This document shows positions 28,701 through 43,500 of a stretch of DNA of 64,000 nt, piece after piece (the first letter of the stretch is position 1; each line of letters starts with the position of its first letter). The position numbers were made by a program, and so were the translations under genes. Origin of the DNA: Panulirus ornatus (taxonomy: Eukaryota > Arthropoda > Malacostraca > Decapoda > Palinuridae); NCBI RefSeq assembly GCF_036320965.1, contig NC_092269.1, positions 35,519,343-35,583,342 on the forward strand, written 5' to 3'. Below the pieces are notes generated by a model. The model ran no database searches. It was given only the letters and a program-made list of their open reading frames with translations, and had not been told where the DNA came from.

Positions 28701-31700
28701 TTTGCTTTTTTGACTGTCTTCCAAAGTGTGTTTGCTCACTAACATGTTAAGGGTGTTGATGATATTAAGAAAGATGGTAGTAGAGGATTTTGATGAACTT
28801 TTCGGTGCCATGTTGGTGTGGGAGTTTCATCAGTTTTTGGCTAACTTCATAGGTATCTTGTAGTGTAGATGTTCAGGACAGAAAATCCCTTCTTTAATGT
28901 CATTACAGGCTTTATATCCTGGGTGAACTAAATTTAAATGTTGGTATGCATCAGCCAGTATGTCAGTCTGTTGTATGATGATCTCATTTTTATTTTTTCT
29001 GCAGCATATTCAACTCTAGAAGACGAACTGAATGCCTTGGGTGAGAGATGGGCTCATATATGTCGATGGGCAGAGTCACGATGGACAACCTTACAGGTAT
29101 TATAGACGTTCACCTTATCATTAATGCAGTCTTTACACACTTGATATGTTAAGGCTCTTTTATTCTCCATAGATCCTGAGATTTAGCTATGGTCTGTTAA
29201 TTAAGCTTTAGTACTAAATTTGCGTAAAGTTACTGAGTTTGAGGAAGTGTTGAATTAATTTCATATGGACATTATAATATTATTAGTTGTGCTATACACT
29301 CAGTATGATAGGAAGTAATTTTATAGATGTAAATGGATAGGTAAATAGGTATCCATAAAAATTCAAAGCTTTCTCACCTACATACATAGCCCTATGAGCA
29401 ATTCTGTTTGAATCTTGAGCTAGTGCTAACCTGGGATTGAACATCATTTGGTCAGCTCTTCATTTTCTTTTTAGTTCTGACTTGTTAAACATGGTTTGCA
29501 TTTAATAGACAAGTAGCTTCCAGGACTTGGTCTCGCAGGGAAACAAGGCCTTGTTTTCCTCACATGACTAAGGCTTTGGAAGCAATTTGTAGATGTAGAT
29601 CACCACTTAGTCTCTGGGAGTTGGTAAGTCTTTGACCTAACAGTCCACACCTCAGACATTGCAGCAGTGTGATAAACTGGGAACACAGTTCACCACAAGG
29701 GTAAAACTTTTGAGACTCTCATAGAGTGAAAAGCTTTTTAAAGAACATAACTCTAGGATGTCTTTAGCCGTGGTATCTTCACTTATCCGCTCTTTCTCAG
29801 ATTGATTGTTATGTTGAACATGATTATAATCCTAATATGAACATTTGACTTAGATGCAGTTACTTCTTTCATCTGCAGACACTCTCAGTCCACTGGGAAC
29901 ATTTTGAACAAGAGATGGAGAAGTTGCGTAAGTGGATGGATGAGAAAGAGGCTTTACTTCGCCAGGTTGAGAGCAATCCTTCAACTGAACAAGAGCACAT
30001 ACTCAAACATGCCAGCATGCTGCAGGTTAGAAAATTACTAGCATTACTTAGTACTATTAGATTAAGCATAGCCTAGTTTGTAATAAGCCTTAAACAGTTT
30101 AGTATCATTAATTTGCAGGTCATGTTATACCTTGTGGAATAGGAGATATTTTAAGTATGATGACCTCACTGATTTAATTCGGGCTAAGTTCTTAGCAGTC
30201 TTAAGTTTTTGATGCTTTTTGCATGTGAATCATTGTGCAGTATACAATTTTATCAGTTGAAATGGTTTTTATTACACTGTACATGTAGATGTTACCCCCT
30301 TTTGGAAGTTGTTTGAACTAACGGAGCTAAATTTAGTATAATTCAAGAGGTGATTCATTCCCCATATAAGTTACTCAGTTAATGACTTATAATAAACTAA
30401 AGGCAGTGTTGTAAGATCTATAGAGTCTAAATAACAATCCATTAATCAAGAATTATTGCAGGTTCTACAAGCAGAGATGGAGGTGCAGCATCGCTGCTTT
30501 GACTACGTACAAGAAGAATGTAGCAAAATATTGAGTTACATTCCTCAAGAATCACCAGCCCATGAGAATCTCTCACTTGAGATTGAAACTTTACAGGATC
30601 GTATGGACTGTCTTGTTAGCATAATAGAGGCACAGACACAGAGGGTAAATAGTTCCAGTTACTTTTAAATATTTTAGAGGATTTGATGCAAACATGCTAT
30701 TATTTTGCATTTCTTTGCCCTTAAGCAGTTGATGAGTGTATGTAAAGATATTATTACAGTCCTTAAAAAAGCACTTTATTTGATGATTAATGTATTTATG
30801 CCAGAAGAAAATTACAGTGATTTTGACAGGCAAGTTGCCTTACCAATAGTTTTTTGGTAACCCATAATTGATAGTATGGTGACTTCCAAACCATTGCAAG
30901 TGTATGACAGCTTAGAATTGACTCTCGTAAAGTACATGAGTAAAGTTTTATTGTTACTGAAATATGCCATTAGATGACAGAGCCTACTTCAGGTCATCCT
31001 GCATAGAAGTGGGGAGAATAAGCATCTTGATTACAAGAGACATCAAAGAGATCTCTTTAGTTCATGTTGAATAGGAGAAATACTTCTTAACTTTTGTTTT
31101 GAGAGAATCAAGCGAAATAGCAAACATAGGAATTGTCCAGCTCTGTGTTTCATGACAGTTGACTGCTGAAATTTTTTATGCAGCTGTGTGAGTAGGTGTA
31201 TGATGCAGTCTACCGCTAATGATGAATAGGGTATATTTATTGAAGCTTCATTTTTAGAGTTTGATATCAGATAGGGTACATTTTATGGATGAACAGTCAA
31301 GTTTTCATAAGACCTACAGTTCTGTGGGCCAAGTGGGCATTATCTGTATTCATTACTAAAGTTTCTTTTAGTTCTATTCTGGGCTTCTTGTTTAATAGCA
31401 CAGCACATGTTCACTGTACTAGATTTACAAGTTTTATGCAGTGTTGCTCTCTAGTTGTTGAAATTTTACATTAGAAATATGTATGATACTCTTCAAATAA
31501 AAGGTGCTGTGCCATTATTCAGGAAGTCACCTGATGCATCTTTATCCCTGTTTCTGGCCTATCACGAAACTAATGTAGGGGTCACTAATATGAAAATATG
31601 CATCTTGAGGGAGTTCCAGAAGGAAACAGGCATCAAAGATGTAGATAGATGGATTGACAGCATCTTCTATGAATAGGAATTTACCAGATCCTCCCTATAT

Positions 31701-34529
31701 CATAGTTTCCTATCTTTCACCAAACTTACATATGGATCACTAGTATGGATATTACTGCTTTGGATTTAGATGAAAATGAAGTAGACATTGAGAGATGCTT
31801 ATGCACCTAGTATTGTGAGGTGCAAAGAATGGGATGCTTTTTAGAACGGACTTAGTAAGTTCTTTGGCAGTTTTGTCACAAGGGGATGAATCCTGGTGCT
31901 GGGAAATCTGATTGCAAGAGTTGATGTTGTGGCAATTGAAACTATGATTTAGGGCATGTGGTATCTGTTTTAGATTAGAATAACTTATAGAGCTGTGTGC
32001 TTAAAAGTGATTAGTGAGTGGGAATATTTGGTTTAAGAAATTGTGCATACTTTAGTATTTGTAGATGAGTGGGATAATTGGGATATGTTGCTAATTGACA
32101 GGCATGTAGAGGAGACATTATTAGTTGTAAATGTGCTGAGAGGAGCTGCAGGTGGGTTGTCTGATCATTCCTTGGTTTAGGCAAAAGCAGTAGATTGCAT
32201 TAGAGGAACTGACATTTGTGTAAAAGAATTTAATGTGAGTGGGCTTGAAAAAGAGGCCTGTATGCAGAGATTTCAAGAAAGATTAAGTGAAGAGTGGCTT
32301 AGGGTGAGAGAGTATAATACAAGGTGAGTGGGAGGGAGCAGTTCTTACATGTGCATGTGAAGTGTACAGCTTGTGGAAGGTGGAATTTGACTTACAAGAA
32401 GTGTTGGGTTGAGGAAGCTCGATTGTTAATGGAAGAGAGGAGAGGAATTTGGATGATGTCTGCACTCGTCTCAACCATTGTGAGTATCAATGATAATCGA
32501 TTAGAATGTATATTAACCTCCATAGTTTATAGGGTATCTGCTTTTTGTTACCAAGATGAATCATAAGGCGTATGTTTATGTTCTTACTGTTTTATTTTAG
32601 GACAGTTTGCAAAATTTTAGATTGCTTATCTTTATTGATTTCAGTTGGTTCAGCAAGTGTATTCCAAAATATAATGTTGCTGTGAATATAGAATACACTT
32701 TTTTTGTCTCTTTTAGATGGCAGCAAGTGGTATTGACATAAGCAAAGTAATGGTCCCTGTTGATGGCTCAAATGATGTTGTGAGCTCAAGCACCACTACA
32801 ATATCTCATGAAGGAACTACTGTCGTCACCAAAATCATCACAACCAAAGTCACAGAGACGGTGAGCTGAACGTTTGTACACTCATGTTGGACTGGCTGTC
32901 AGAATTGAGACCTGGTATCATTAACAGAGATTGACATTACTTGTTGATTGATTTCAGGACTGTTTGTAATGTACCATTCAATCTCTTAGGTTTACTTGGT
33001 GAAGCACAGAAAATCTCTATAAGATTCTATAGTCACTGCATATCTGCAATGAGCCATACATACACTGAAAATCCTAAGTAATCAATTGGTCTGTGACTGA
33101 GTGCCATGGATGCAAATTGGAAGGGGTTTCAGTTGCTTGATGCCAGACTATTTGTGTGGAATGACTAGAATGCAGCTAGTGATTATGTTATTGTTTTTAA
33201 GATGTTTTGGATTGCCCTTCACACAGTATAGTAACATTTTTTTGCATGCATTGTGACTCTGACATGTGAAGTTCTCCTTTTACTACTCTATGAAATGAGC
33301 ACAAAAATTGTTAAGATATGGATGGGGTCAGTCACTCATGCTATAGGCAGTGGAAGGAGCATTTTGTGTTATGGCTAGAAAGATACCATCATGGAACAAA
33401 GTGTGACTGTATGAATTTAACTTTAACCATGCTGCCTTATGCTTTAGATAACAGTGAAGCAAAAATTTACTGTAATGATTTTTCTAGCAGGTGAAAGGTA
33501 GCGTGGTAAAGCGCCAGAAGTTGGAAGGTGGCAGCCAAGAGGACTTCTTCATGGCACTGCATCAGTTAGGTGGATGGATGGATTCAATGGAAACTCAAGT
33601 CAAGCCTAAGGCAATGGAAGAGCTTTCCTTGGAGCAGTTAATTCAACTTTGTCAACAGCTTGAAAATGAAGTAGGTGATTTAATGTTCAATGTATTATTA
33701 ATTGTTGTAGTTACAGAAAGTTGCTATTTTGTTTTCTTAAAGTTTTCCTGGTTTTTGGTATCAAAGTCTTTGTTTCTGCTGTTTCATGATAAATGTTGAT
33801 ATCTTAGAATATGTAATTTATTCAAAATGAACCTCCAAAAAGGCTATGGATATCCATATTTAAGTCAATGTATGCATTGATTTGTCTTGGTTTTATCTAC
33901 TAATGATCCCCATACAAAATATGGCTTGCACTTGCTACTTCCAGGGATACTGTCAGGAATATTAAACACAGTACACTTCTCAGAAAACTTGCTGATCATT
34001 GCTTATATTTTGGGCTTGGATTGATACTTCCAGCAGTACTACATATGATGATCTTAAGTAGACAGTTTGCATCAGTTATTACAGAGCAGCATCAGAAAAC
34101 AGTAAAATATTGTTTATTTAACTCTTGGTAGTGCAAGGAAATAGATGAAAGAATGGCCCAACCTACCCACATACACATGTATATACATAAACGCCCACAC
34201 ATGCACATATACGTACCTATACATTTTAACGTATACATACATATACATACACAGACATACATATAGACACATATAGACGCTCACACTCGCTGCCTTCATC
34301 CATTCCCGCTTCCACCCTGCCACACATGAAATACTTAGTCGTTGACTCCTGCATTAGCGAGGTAGCACAAGGAAACAGATGAAAGAATGGCCCAGCCCAC
34401 CCACATACGCATACACATGTATGTATAAGCAGTCTGCAGAATGCTCTTACCAGCTGTTAAGAACAGTATGGAAGAACATTCATAAAGGGTAATGTTATAT
34501 ATGTTATTCTTCTATCTATCTATCTATCC

Positions 34530-34589
<60 letters not shown>

Positions 34590-37500
34590 GCCTCTCTATC
34601 TCTATCTCTGATGCCCATTCCCTTTGGGAACTCTCATCAAGGGGGTGTCCCTGGCAAAAGTGTCTCCACTTATCCTTGCCCTTTCATGGTTCCCTCGCAT
34701 ACACCATTCCACTCGTTCCTACACCATTTCCCACACTCCAGGACTCTTCCACTCTGTTTCCATATGTCTCACACCAACCCCTTTAATTGTACCATCATTC
34801 ATTCTCCATGCAAACTCCCTGTCTTGCATTTTTTCCACATGCCCAAACCTTCAAAGTATTATGTTTCACTCACTCTGCCACTCCAGAATTCATTCCCTTT
34901 ACATTCTCCACCATACCACATCTCTCGTATATCCCTTCATTTCTTTCTTTATTCCATGCTCCTCTCAAATAGCTCATTTCCACAGCCTGGTTCTTGACCT
35001 CTTTGACTCATTCCATGTATGTGTTTCTGCTGCAAAGGTCAAAGTCGGGAGGACTATATAGTCCCTTTGCCTTTCACCTTTGCATACTTACCTCTCTACC
35101 CTTTAGTATTCTGTTAAGGGACCCAATGCCTCTTCTGCTGGGTACTGCTCTCTGTCTTATGTCTCCTTCCATGTTATTCTTGTTAATCTTTACTGTAATA
35201 AATATGTGGATGCAATAAAACCTTGAATCTTGTGTCAATTTCTTTTTTTTTTAATAGTTTCAATGGCCATGCTCTCTTAGTTATTATATATTTAGTTGGC
35301 ATTTCTGGTGTCTTAAATTTTCTAGGAAATTTATTTATGTTGACTTAAATGTTCAAAGTAAGGATGAGTGTAGATGGAAAATTAAGTACACACTTTATTG
35401 GAAAATAGGACTTATTCAAGTGGTTGTAAGAGATACCAAATATGAGGATTAGTGAATGAAGTAAGAAGTCATTTAGTGTTGTCTGTAATTGGATTATGAT
35501 GAATCAGATATATTACTGTTTGACCAGTAAGTACAGGGCATTCCACTCCAGATACGAAAACCACTTACAAATTGCTTTTAATACCTCTTTCAAAAGACAA
35601 AGATAATACATATGCTATATGCAGAAAATGCATTTGTTGCTTTCTTTTTTAGATGGAAGCACAGAAAGAGGAGTATTACAAAGTGGTTAGTCTTGGACAG
35701 TCAGCAATTTCTGAGACATCGACCATTGGAGAGTCATCCAAAGAAAGTGAACAGCAAGTAGCACAAGTGGTTAGTCGCTGGGAAGCTCTGATGGAAATGC
35801 TTGTTGAAATAAGGTAATGTTTTGAAGATGCTTTTCTCCTGACCAAGATTATTTTCAAGTTTTTTACTTCATCTTCAATTCTCTAACTGCCAGAATAAAG
35901 TTGTAATTTAAGCAGCATAACAGTATGAAATAAAAACTTAACTACTAACAAGCATTGAGAAGTCTGTGTATCTGTTACTTCTAACTATGAACAAGCATTG
36001 AGAAGTCTCTGTATCAATTACTTCTATTCTCTTTTACTTTGGGTAGATCAAGATCCAAAGTCTTTTTGCTCAGTCATGCTTACACTATACTACTGTCCAA
36101 TGTGCTAAAGTAAATAATGGCTTCCACAGTATTGTACTTCTGTTATTCTCTTTGCATTTAAATGAGACTAACATTTTATAGACACATCCATCCTCACACA
36201 CAAGCACTTTACCTGCATGTTCCTATGGCATCCTGATTGTAAATACCTTTGTACTCCAACTGTTTGGTTACAGTAGCTATCCATTGCACTTCATCCATAT
36301 TACTATAGATCTGAAGTAGAATTACTGGTTATTTTTTCTATATCTCATTGCTTAGACAGAATTTTCAAGTATTTGTTTTAACAGGCATAGTAATATCTGA
36401 AAATTAAAATGTGATACAAAACACTGGACTCCACAGAAAATTATACAGGTAAGTTTGATTCATCACCCATAGATTATCATTTTGGTCAGTAGGCTTCATT
36501 TACATAATGTTAAGGTTTGATGGACTTCTTTGATACACTTGTTGATATTCTTAGATGGTGGTTAGACTGTCTTCATAGTTCGTATTTTGTTTGGTTTAGA
36601 TTTATAGAAAGTTTTGGATGCCTCAGATTAAAGTCTTGAAGTATTTGTCTTTAGTTTTTTTATGATTTGGTCTGTTTTGTTGTTTGTGTTGCACAGTATA
36701 TTAGGAAGACATATGGTATTTTTTGTTATAACTATGAAACAAAAATGAAAATTTGATATATAACCTTTCACTGATTTACATCTGAAAGGTGTCACAAATT
36801 ATAATTCCCTTGTAGAGCTCAGCCTTTTTTAGTATGATTATTAGAAAGCTTAGTTTCAAGCCTGAGAAGTTCTGTGCTTTAACTCTTAAGGCAGTGTGGT
36901 CCTTTTAGGGTATAAAAGGCATTCCTTTCTAGGTTTTTGTCTTCTGGCAAATATACTGGTGAGGTGTGTATCTTATTTAAAGGTATATTGTAGCAGACAG
37001 TCTAATATATTTTTCTTCCATGAAAATCTCAGTTTTTATAGTGTTATATTTTTTCTGTTTAGGATAATCTTAGTATTTGTTCTTAGTTTGGGAAACAAGC
37101 AAAAAATTACTTTTTCTTAGAAAGGTCAGTGGTAAGTAAGGTTCAAGATCACACCTCATTTAATGAGTATTTTCTTAAAACCTAAGTGTATCCCCTTAAG
37201 CAGGAAATATTCAGCATATCCTCTGTGTAAGTATACATCTTTTTCTGATTGTTAATTCTGATGTTAATGCACTAGTATTGAAAACTGGCAGGTCCATATG
37301 TTGGTTTTTGAATGTTCATGACTTTGCTTTTGCAAAATGTGAGTTTGATAACTAGAAATGCTTTGTATCAATATAATGTTTTTGCTTTTGATGAGTTAAC
37401 AATTTTTGATTCATTTTCGTGCTTTTCTTTTATACTTGTTTGCCATTTCTTGTTTTAGTGAGGTTGTGCTAGGAGCAGATGAAGAAAATTGTTTCAAATG

Positions 37501-40500
37501 ATGTAGATATAGGACAACTAGAGGATATAACATGAAATTAAGCAAGAAACTTGTTAAAGAAGATGTAAAGAAGTACTTATATAATATAAGAGTGATGGAT
37601 GAGGAGACACTGGTTGAACAAAGGGTACACATTACCTTCCACTCATCCTTTGGTTTGCTTGTTCTTAGCAAGCTCATGTAGTATCTCGTTAGAGAGAGTG
37701 AATTGAATTTGATGTCTGCTAATGATGGGGTATGGCTGAAGGGAAAGTATACTTTTTCACAGTAGGTAGAATGGTTATTTTTTTTAATACTTGATTGCTC
37801 TTTCAGCCTTAGCAAGGGTGTGTCAAGAATAAATGAACACTGACTTCATTTGCACACACCATCTCTTTAACTGTCATATTTATTGTACTGGAACCAGAGC
37901 CTTCTTGCTCTCTAAGTGGGAATAGTGCAGTAAGAAGACTACTTGTGTATCTCCTGCATATTAGATGGCAAACAGAACTGAGAGTGCATGACTGGAATAT
38001 CTTCCCTTTTGAATTGTCTTTTTCCAGGAATAGAAATAGCTAATTATTGATGGAATTTTTAGGTTCAGTGTACAATTGTTTTTTAGGCTTGCTGAATTAA
38101 TTGTAGTCTGGAGTTATATCTTGTTAAGATATTAGAGCTGTCATATCTTCAGCTTGTTCTTTTTAACTTGAGAAGAGTTTTTTAGCTAAAATTTATTCCT
38201 GAAGTCTGTGGATATTCAATATACTATTTTATATATAAAAGCAGAATAACCTATGCTTTATATGTTGCGGTTACTGTACATTTACACTTTTTATCTACAC
38301 TAGCTCATCTCTTTCACATGTCTAGTTGCACTGAAGATAATGAAATTTTTCTCATTTATGAATATTATTAATTAAAGACTTTAGTATCAAGAGTTTTCTG
38401 TACTTGTTTTATTTTTTATTCAGAACTCGTATCTCATACATGACTCAGAAGAAGAAGGTGACAACAGAATTAAGTGATCTTGAGGTTCACTATCAGGGCT
38501 TTCTCAGATGGTTTGAGGATGTTCGTGCTGTGAGTGAGAATGAGCCAAACGCAGTCACTCTTCAGGTGGAACAGTGTAAGGTTGGTATTATTGTGAGGTT
38601 AAGTTTGTAGTCAGTCATGCTTTAGGTAAGGCACTCTCAGTCTGGCTAGGTTTAATAGGTTGAGACAAATGTGTGCTAATAATCTATTGACTGATGCCCA
38701 GTATAATGTCTTTATTAATCTAGACATGTAATTTCACTTTATACAACACTGCCCTTTATATTTAGAGGCAGATAAGTTATACCTTAAACACATGTTGGAG
38801 AATTCTGCTCAGCTATTTTGGCTTTTATGCTACTGAAGAAATACCCATGTTTGATTTTCAGAATATTGATATGGAAAAGCAATATTTTTAGGGTGAAGAT
38901 GGGTATATTTGAATATATGATCGTCTCTACACTGGATTATGGATATGTCTTGGGTCATGAATACAGAAGAAAGGTAGAGGGTGGATGGGTTGGAAATTAA
39001 ATGCCTGAGGATGATTTATTGTGTGATGTATAATGTAAGGTGGGTTTAATCTTGTAGGGAATGACAGGGTAAGAGAGAGAGAGAGATGCAGAACAAAGTG
39101 CAGTTAGATTGAGAGATCTGATCAGGGTGTACTGCAATGATTTGGATGTATAGAGAGGATGAGAACAGAAAGACTGACTCACAGAATCAATACATTAGAA
39201 GTAGAAGTGTGAAACAAGAATGAGACAAAAAAGATGGAATTAAGGAGATTTTGGGTTATAAAGGCCTGAACACTTGGGAGAGAGAAACATGCATGGAATA
39301 AAATGAATTGGATGCATATGGTATGTAAAGGATAACATGTTATTAGTAGGGTTAACCAGGGAATATGGAGCACTCAAGGTAAACATCAAATAAGCAGATC
39401 ACCAGATAGTGGGACACTGCATAGTACTGACCAGGTGTATACTGTATACCAGACTGCAAGAGAGTGGATGTGTGGAAATGATACATTTGTTCATTAGTTC
39501 CTGATGCTATCATGCTGGGGTGGAAGAAACAGTTAAGAGAAGTAAAGATGGGAAATTTAAGCATTAGGAAATTGAAAATAGCATTTACTGCAATGTTGTG
39601 GTAAGTTTGAGAATGTCTGAGATCATTTAGAATTGCAGTGTAGATAATGTCAAAAATAAGTAAACACTAGGCAAACTGAAGTTTCATGAGGAATTTTCTT
39701 ATTGTTTAGGTGATTGAATTATATTTAAGTATTTCAGAGAATCATTGTTTAGGTGATTGAACTGTATTTAAGTATTTCAGGTAAATCAGTTTCTAGTTTG
39801 CTAAACATAATCAAGATTACACATATTTGGATGTTTTATACTCTAGAATGCAGAATTTGTTTGTGTAATTATTGCTCATGATATTTATCATATTATGATC
39901 ATTTGTGGTGTTACTTGCTTCAGACTAAAACTGCTGCAATGAAGAGTCATGATGAACAGATTACATCATTGAAAGTTTCTGCTGAAGCATTGGATACAAA
40001 ATGGACACAAGAAACTCAGTCTGTATTGCAACAGATAGAAACCTTCCAGTCCAAGTGGGAAATTCTTATGCAAAGGTAAGAAACAAGGGAGAAGGAAATT
40101 GAAAGAGAGAATTTGATAATTGAAGATGCCATGAGATTGGAAATAGGACTACAAGGTGAAATTAGCAAAAGAGGATAGCCCATTATTTGAAAAAGATGAT
40201 ATGAGGTAGCCTTTCTTTTAATCACATATCACAGTGACTGGCTGATTATGGGATTCTGCCTAGATGAGGTTACACTATGAGTGAAAAGTCACCTTTGGTG
40301 AGACTGTATCTTGGAGAGAACAGCTTATGGAAAATGTTTCTATAGTAACTCCAGGACCCTGGCACCTGGAAAAAGGGTTCTATAGTGGCTCCAGGACTCT
40401 GGCCAAAATGCATCTTAAGGTGAAGTAAGGAGGGAAAGATGAACTGAATGGGAAATAACTAAATGAATAGCATGAAGAAGCTGTATAGTGAGACTAAGGA

Positions 40501-43500
40501 AGATTTGAATGAATGCATGTTTGAGAAAAAAATTGAGCTGATTTTGAATGCATATTTCTTTAAACAGATATATGTTGATTATTGTTAGTACAAATAAGCA
40601 GATCACTACCTCGCTAACGCGGGAGACAGCAACAAAGCAAAATAAATAAAATAAATGTTGTTAGTACAAACTATTGAAAGTATTAAGCGATACAAAAATG
40701 CTGTTTACATTTTTACAGACTTCTGGAATGGAATGACACACTGCAAGTGAAATTAGCCCAACTTTCACCATCTTCACTTGCTGTTCCCCCTTCACCTCCC
40801 CCTGAGTCTCTTTTAAAGGCCATGGAGGCATCTAGAAGGTGGCTAGAGAGTTTGGAAACTGCACTAGCATCTGAATATTCAGTCAGTACACTCCCACAAA
40901 TGCAGGACCACCTTACTAAATTTAAGGTAAGTTGTTCTCCCCTGTTTTAGTTAGTTGAGCTGGGAAGACAACTGCCTTTGCATCTCCAAGGTGCAGTACT
41001 GTGAAAATTCCATTTTGAATTATTTTGACTTCAAACATTGACATAAAATGTACACCTTTATGCACACAAGAAGGAAAAATGGAAGAACTATGACAGTTGT
41101 TGATGAAAGCTCTTGGCATTTTTTATCATTGTTTTGATCTTCATACTCTCAGACTGCCGTTTCTGCCAAAATAATGCTAAATTGTAATTCTGTATATCAT
41201 GTATCTTTCACATTAGCTGTCTTTTGAGTGCTGGAATTTGATGTATCATTATTTTGATAATCTGTTTCTTTATTCACAGGTATATAATTTTACATTTGGT
41301 GAACAGAATAGATTGTTTTATCATTCCAGTATCATTTTCTGTGTGCTGAGAGTGACGAGAGTAGATTTTATATATTTTATAAAATTCATATTTTTTATTT
41401 CTGTCTCAAGGATCTATCCGAGAAAGTGGAGATGGAGAAAGGAAATATGGCTCACATTAATGAAACTTGTAATAAGCTTTCCCAGGATGGTCATGTAAAC
41501 TTAATGGAAGATATAACAAAACTGAATAAGCAATGGGAGACTACTACTCAAGCTCTTCAGTCACGCATCAGAAACATAGAGAAAGGTAAGTTGTTTAAGG
41601 ACATATACAGGAGGCAAATTCATTTTGATTTCCCTTCTGTTAATGAAATAATATACTTAGTGATGCAGTGCAGTTAAAAGAATGGAACTTGTTTTTGCAA
41701 GGCAAGTGGCCATAACAGTGAGTACAAGGGAGTTTTGCACACTGCATACTTCAAATTTACTTGACATATGGACTGTGATAGCATTCTGTCCACAAACATA
41801 CCCTCTGTTATTGTGACACATAACAGTTGACAACACTTAATTCACACAACTCAGTGTCATAATTCTAGATTTTCTTGTACTGAGAGCATTGTGCTTGCTC
41901 TGCCTTCTGGCAAAATGGTAAGAACAATAGATAGAAGTAGTGTTTAAGAACATTAGACAGGAGTATTAGATAGAAATATTAGGTAGAAGTAGTAGGTAGG
42001 AAAATTAGGTGTGAATTTCAGGTAGAAGTAGTAGGTTGGAATATTAGGAAGGAACATTATATGGACACATTAGGTAGAATTAGTTGGTAGGAACATTAGG
42101 TAGGAGCCTCTGAAAACACTGTGTTAGTTTTGGTCTCTGCCAGTGGCCTGATAAAGGCATGGCACTAAAGTCTAAGAAGTAGCAGTTGAGTTCACCAGTC
42201 GTGGAGGCTCTTTTGCTGTGGCCAATCTCTTAAGGGAGTTCCCTCAGGAAATGCATAGTATTTTTTCTTTTCTATCCCCAGGGATTTTTATGGAATTTAA
42301 TGATAATGAAATTGCAATACAGTGAGTCCAACCTCATGGTTCCAGATAGAGTTTGTAGTATGGTGATAAATCGGCAATTGATCTCTAATGTTCAATGGCT
42401 GGAATGTTTAGTGAAGGGCAGAGATAACAATCCTTTTCTGTTTCACGTTCCTAGTTGTTCCTAAGCTCACATAGACAACCATAGAGTTAAGTTTTTATGT
42501 CTTTAGTTAACAGATGTTGAATATAAAATCGTATCTGACATTCCTGTAAATATAACTTTAAAACTATATGTTTTCTAACTTTTTGGATACTTACCTACCT
42601 ATGAGTTCTCAGTGCTTCAGTGATAAATTTTCATTCCAACAGTAATAGATAAGCAGAAACAGTACAATGATGAAGTCTCTGGTTTGAAGTCATGGCTTGC
42701 AGAAGTAGACATTTTTCTGCAGGCAGAGGAGGCAGCTCTTGGAGATATTGAAACTCTGGAAGCTCAGTTGGAGCAGTCAAATGTGAGTTATTGATTAACG
42801 TATTGGGGGTGGCGAGGGAAAGAATGGTTTAGGAATTTACTTGGGGTAAAGTCCGGGTTTAGTGTGAAGGGAAAAGTAAAGGAAGGGTTAGTACTTCAGC
42901 TGAAGCTGATATGTGTGAAGGAGTGTAAGAACTTGAGCCCTAGAGTGATGTGGATGAAAATGGAAGTGGATTAACAGGAGATGGTTGATTGATAATGCTT
43001 ATGCACCTTGCAATGAAAAGAGTAAAGAAGAGAGGTGACTGTTTTTAGAAGAGCTGAGTGTATGCATCAGCAATTTTGATGCAAAGGACCAAGTAGTAGT
43101 GATGGGTGATTTGGATGTAAGAGTGGGTCATGTTACTTACTCAGATAAGCCCTGGAGTTTGTTTTAGAGTAATTGATTAATGTATTTCTGGTTAGACTTG
43201 GTGGTAGTAGAAGTAGAGGCAGAAAGTATGAAACAGTGGTGTGCGATTGGCTGTGTTTGAGGGAGCAATTTTAAGGCTTTCATGGTATTTGATATCTGGT
43301 GGAGTTATGTGTTGGCACACAAAGGCCTTCAGATTCATTAACCTTGTTATAATATGAAAAAATTTCCTTTTTGTCCTACAACTCTCTTCTTTGGTATGAA
43401 TGAAGGCAAGTGGTCTCACTTGTTGAATCTACTTAGTGTGAAGAGTGAAAAAGTAACAGGCACCTTGTCAGTGTGGAAAATCATTTTTCACTTTGACACC

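Larger units (their letters stand above)
27119..29004. other. Intron 10
   Basis: 1,886 bp with a nested pair of repeats: family C interrupted by an inverted family A element. Confidence 0.7.
33671..35652. other. Intron 15
   Basis: 1,982 bp with a pair of family B short elements, a (TATC)n tract, a family C start fragment and a pyrimidine-rich stretch of unknown origin. Confidence 0.7.
35814..38423. other. Intron 16
   Basis: 2,610 bp with a 43-bp duplication near its start and a LINE tail at 37480-37645. Otherwise nothing recognised. Confidence 0.65.
38581..39923. other. Intron 17
   Basis: 1,343 bp with a decayed LINE 3' end and a 43-bp duplication. Confidence 0.7.

Noticed and set aside
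34512..34589. CRISPR-like array
   Set aside because: It is a simple (TATC)n tract without spacers, and the window is eukaryotic.
34611..35061. Overlapping frames of 128 and 145 codons in intron 15
   Set aside because: Pyrimidine-rich repeat DNA read in two frames at once; neither gives a known domain.
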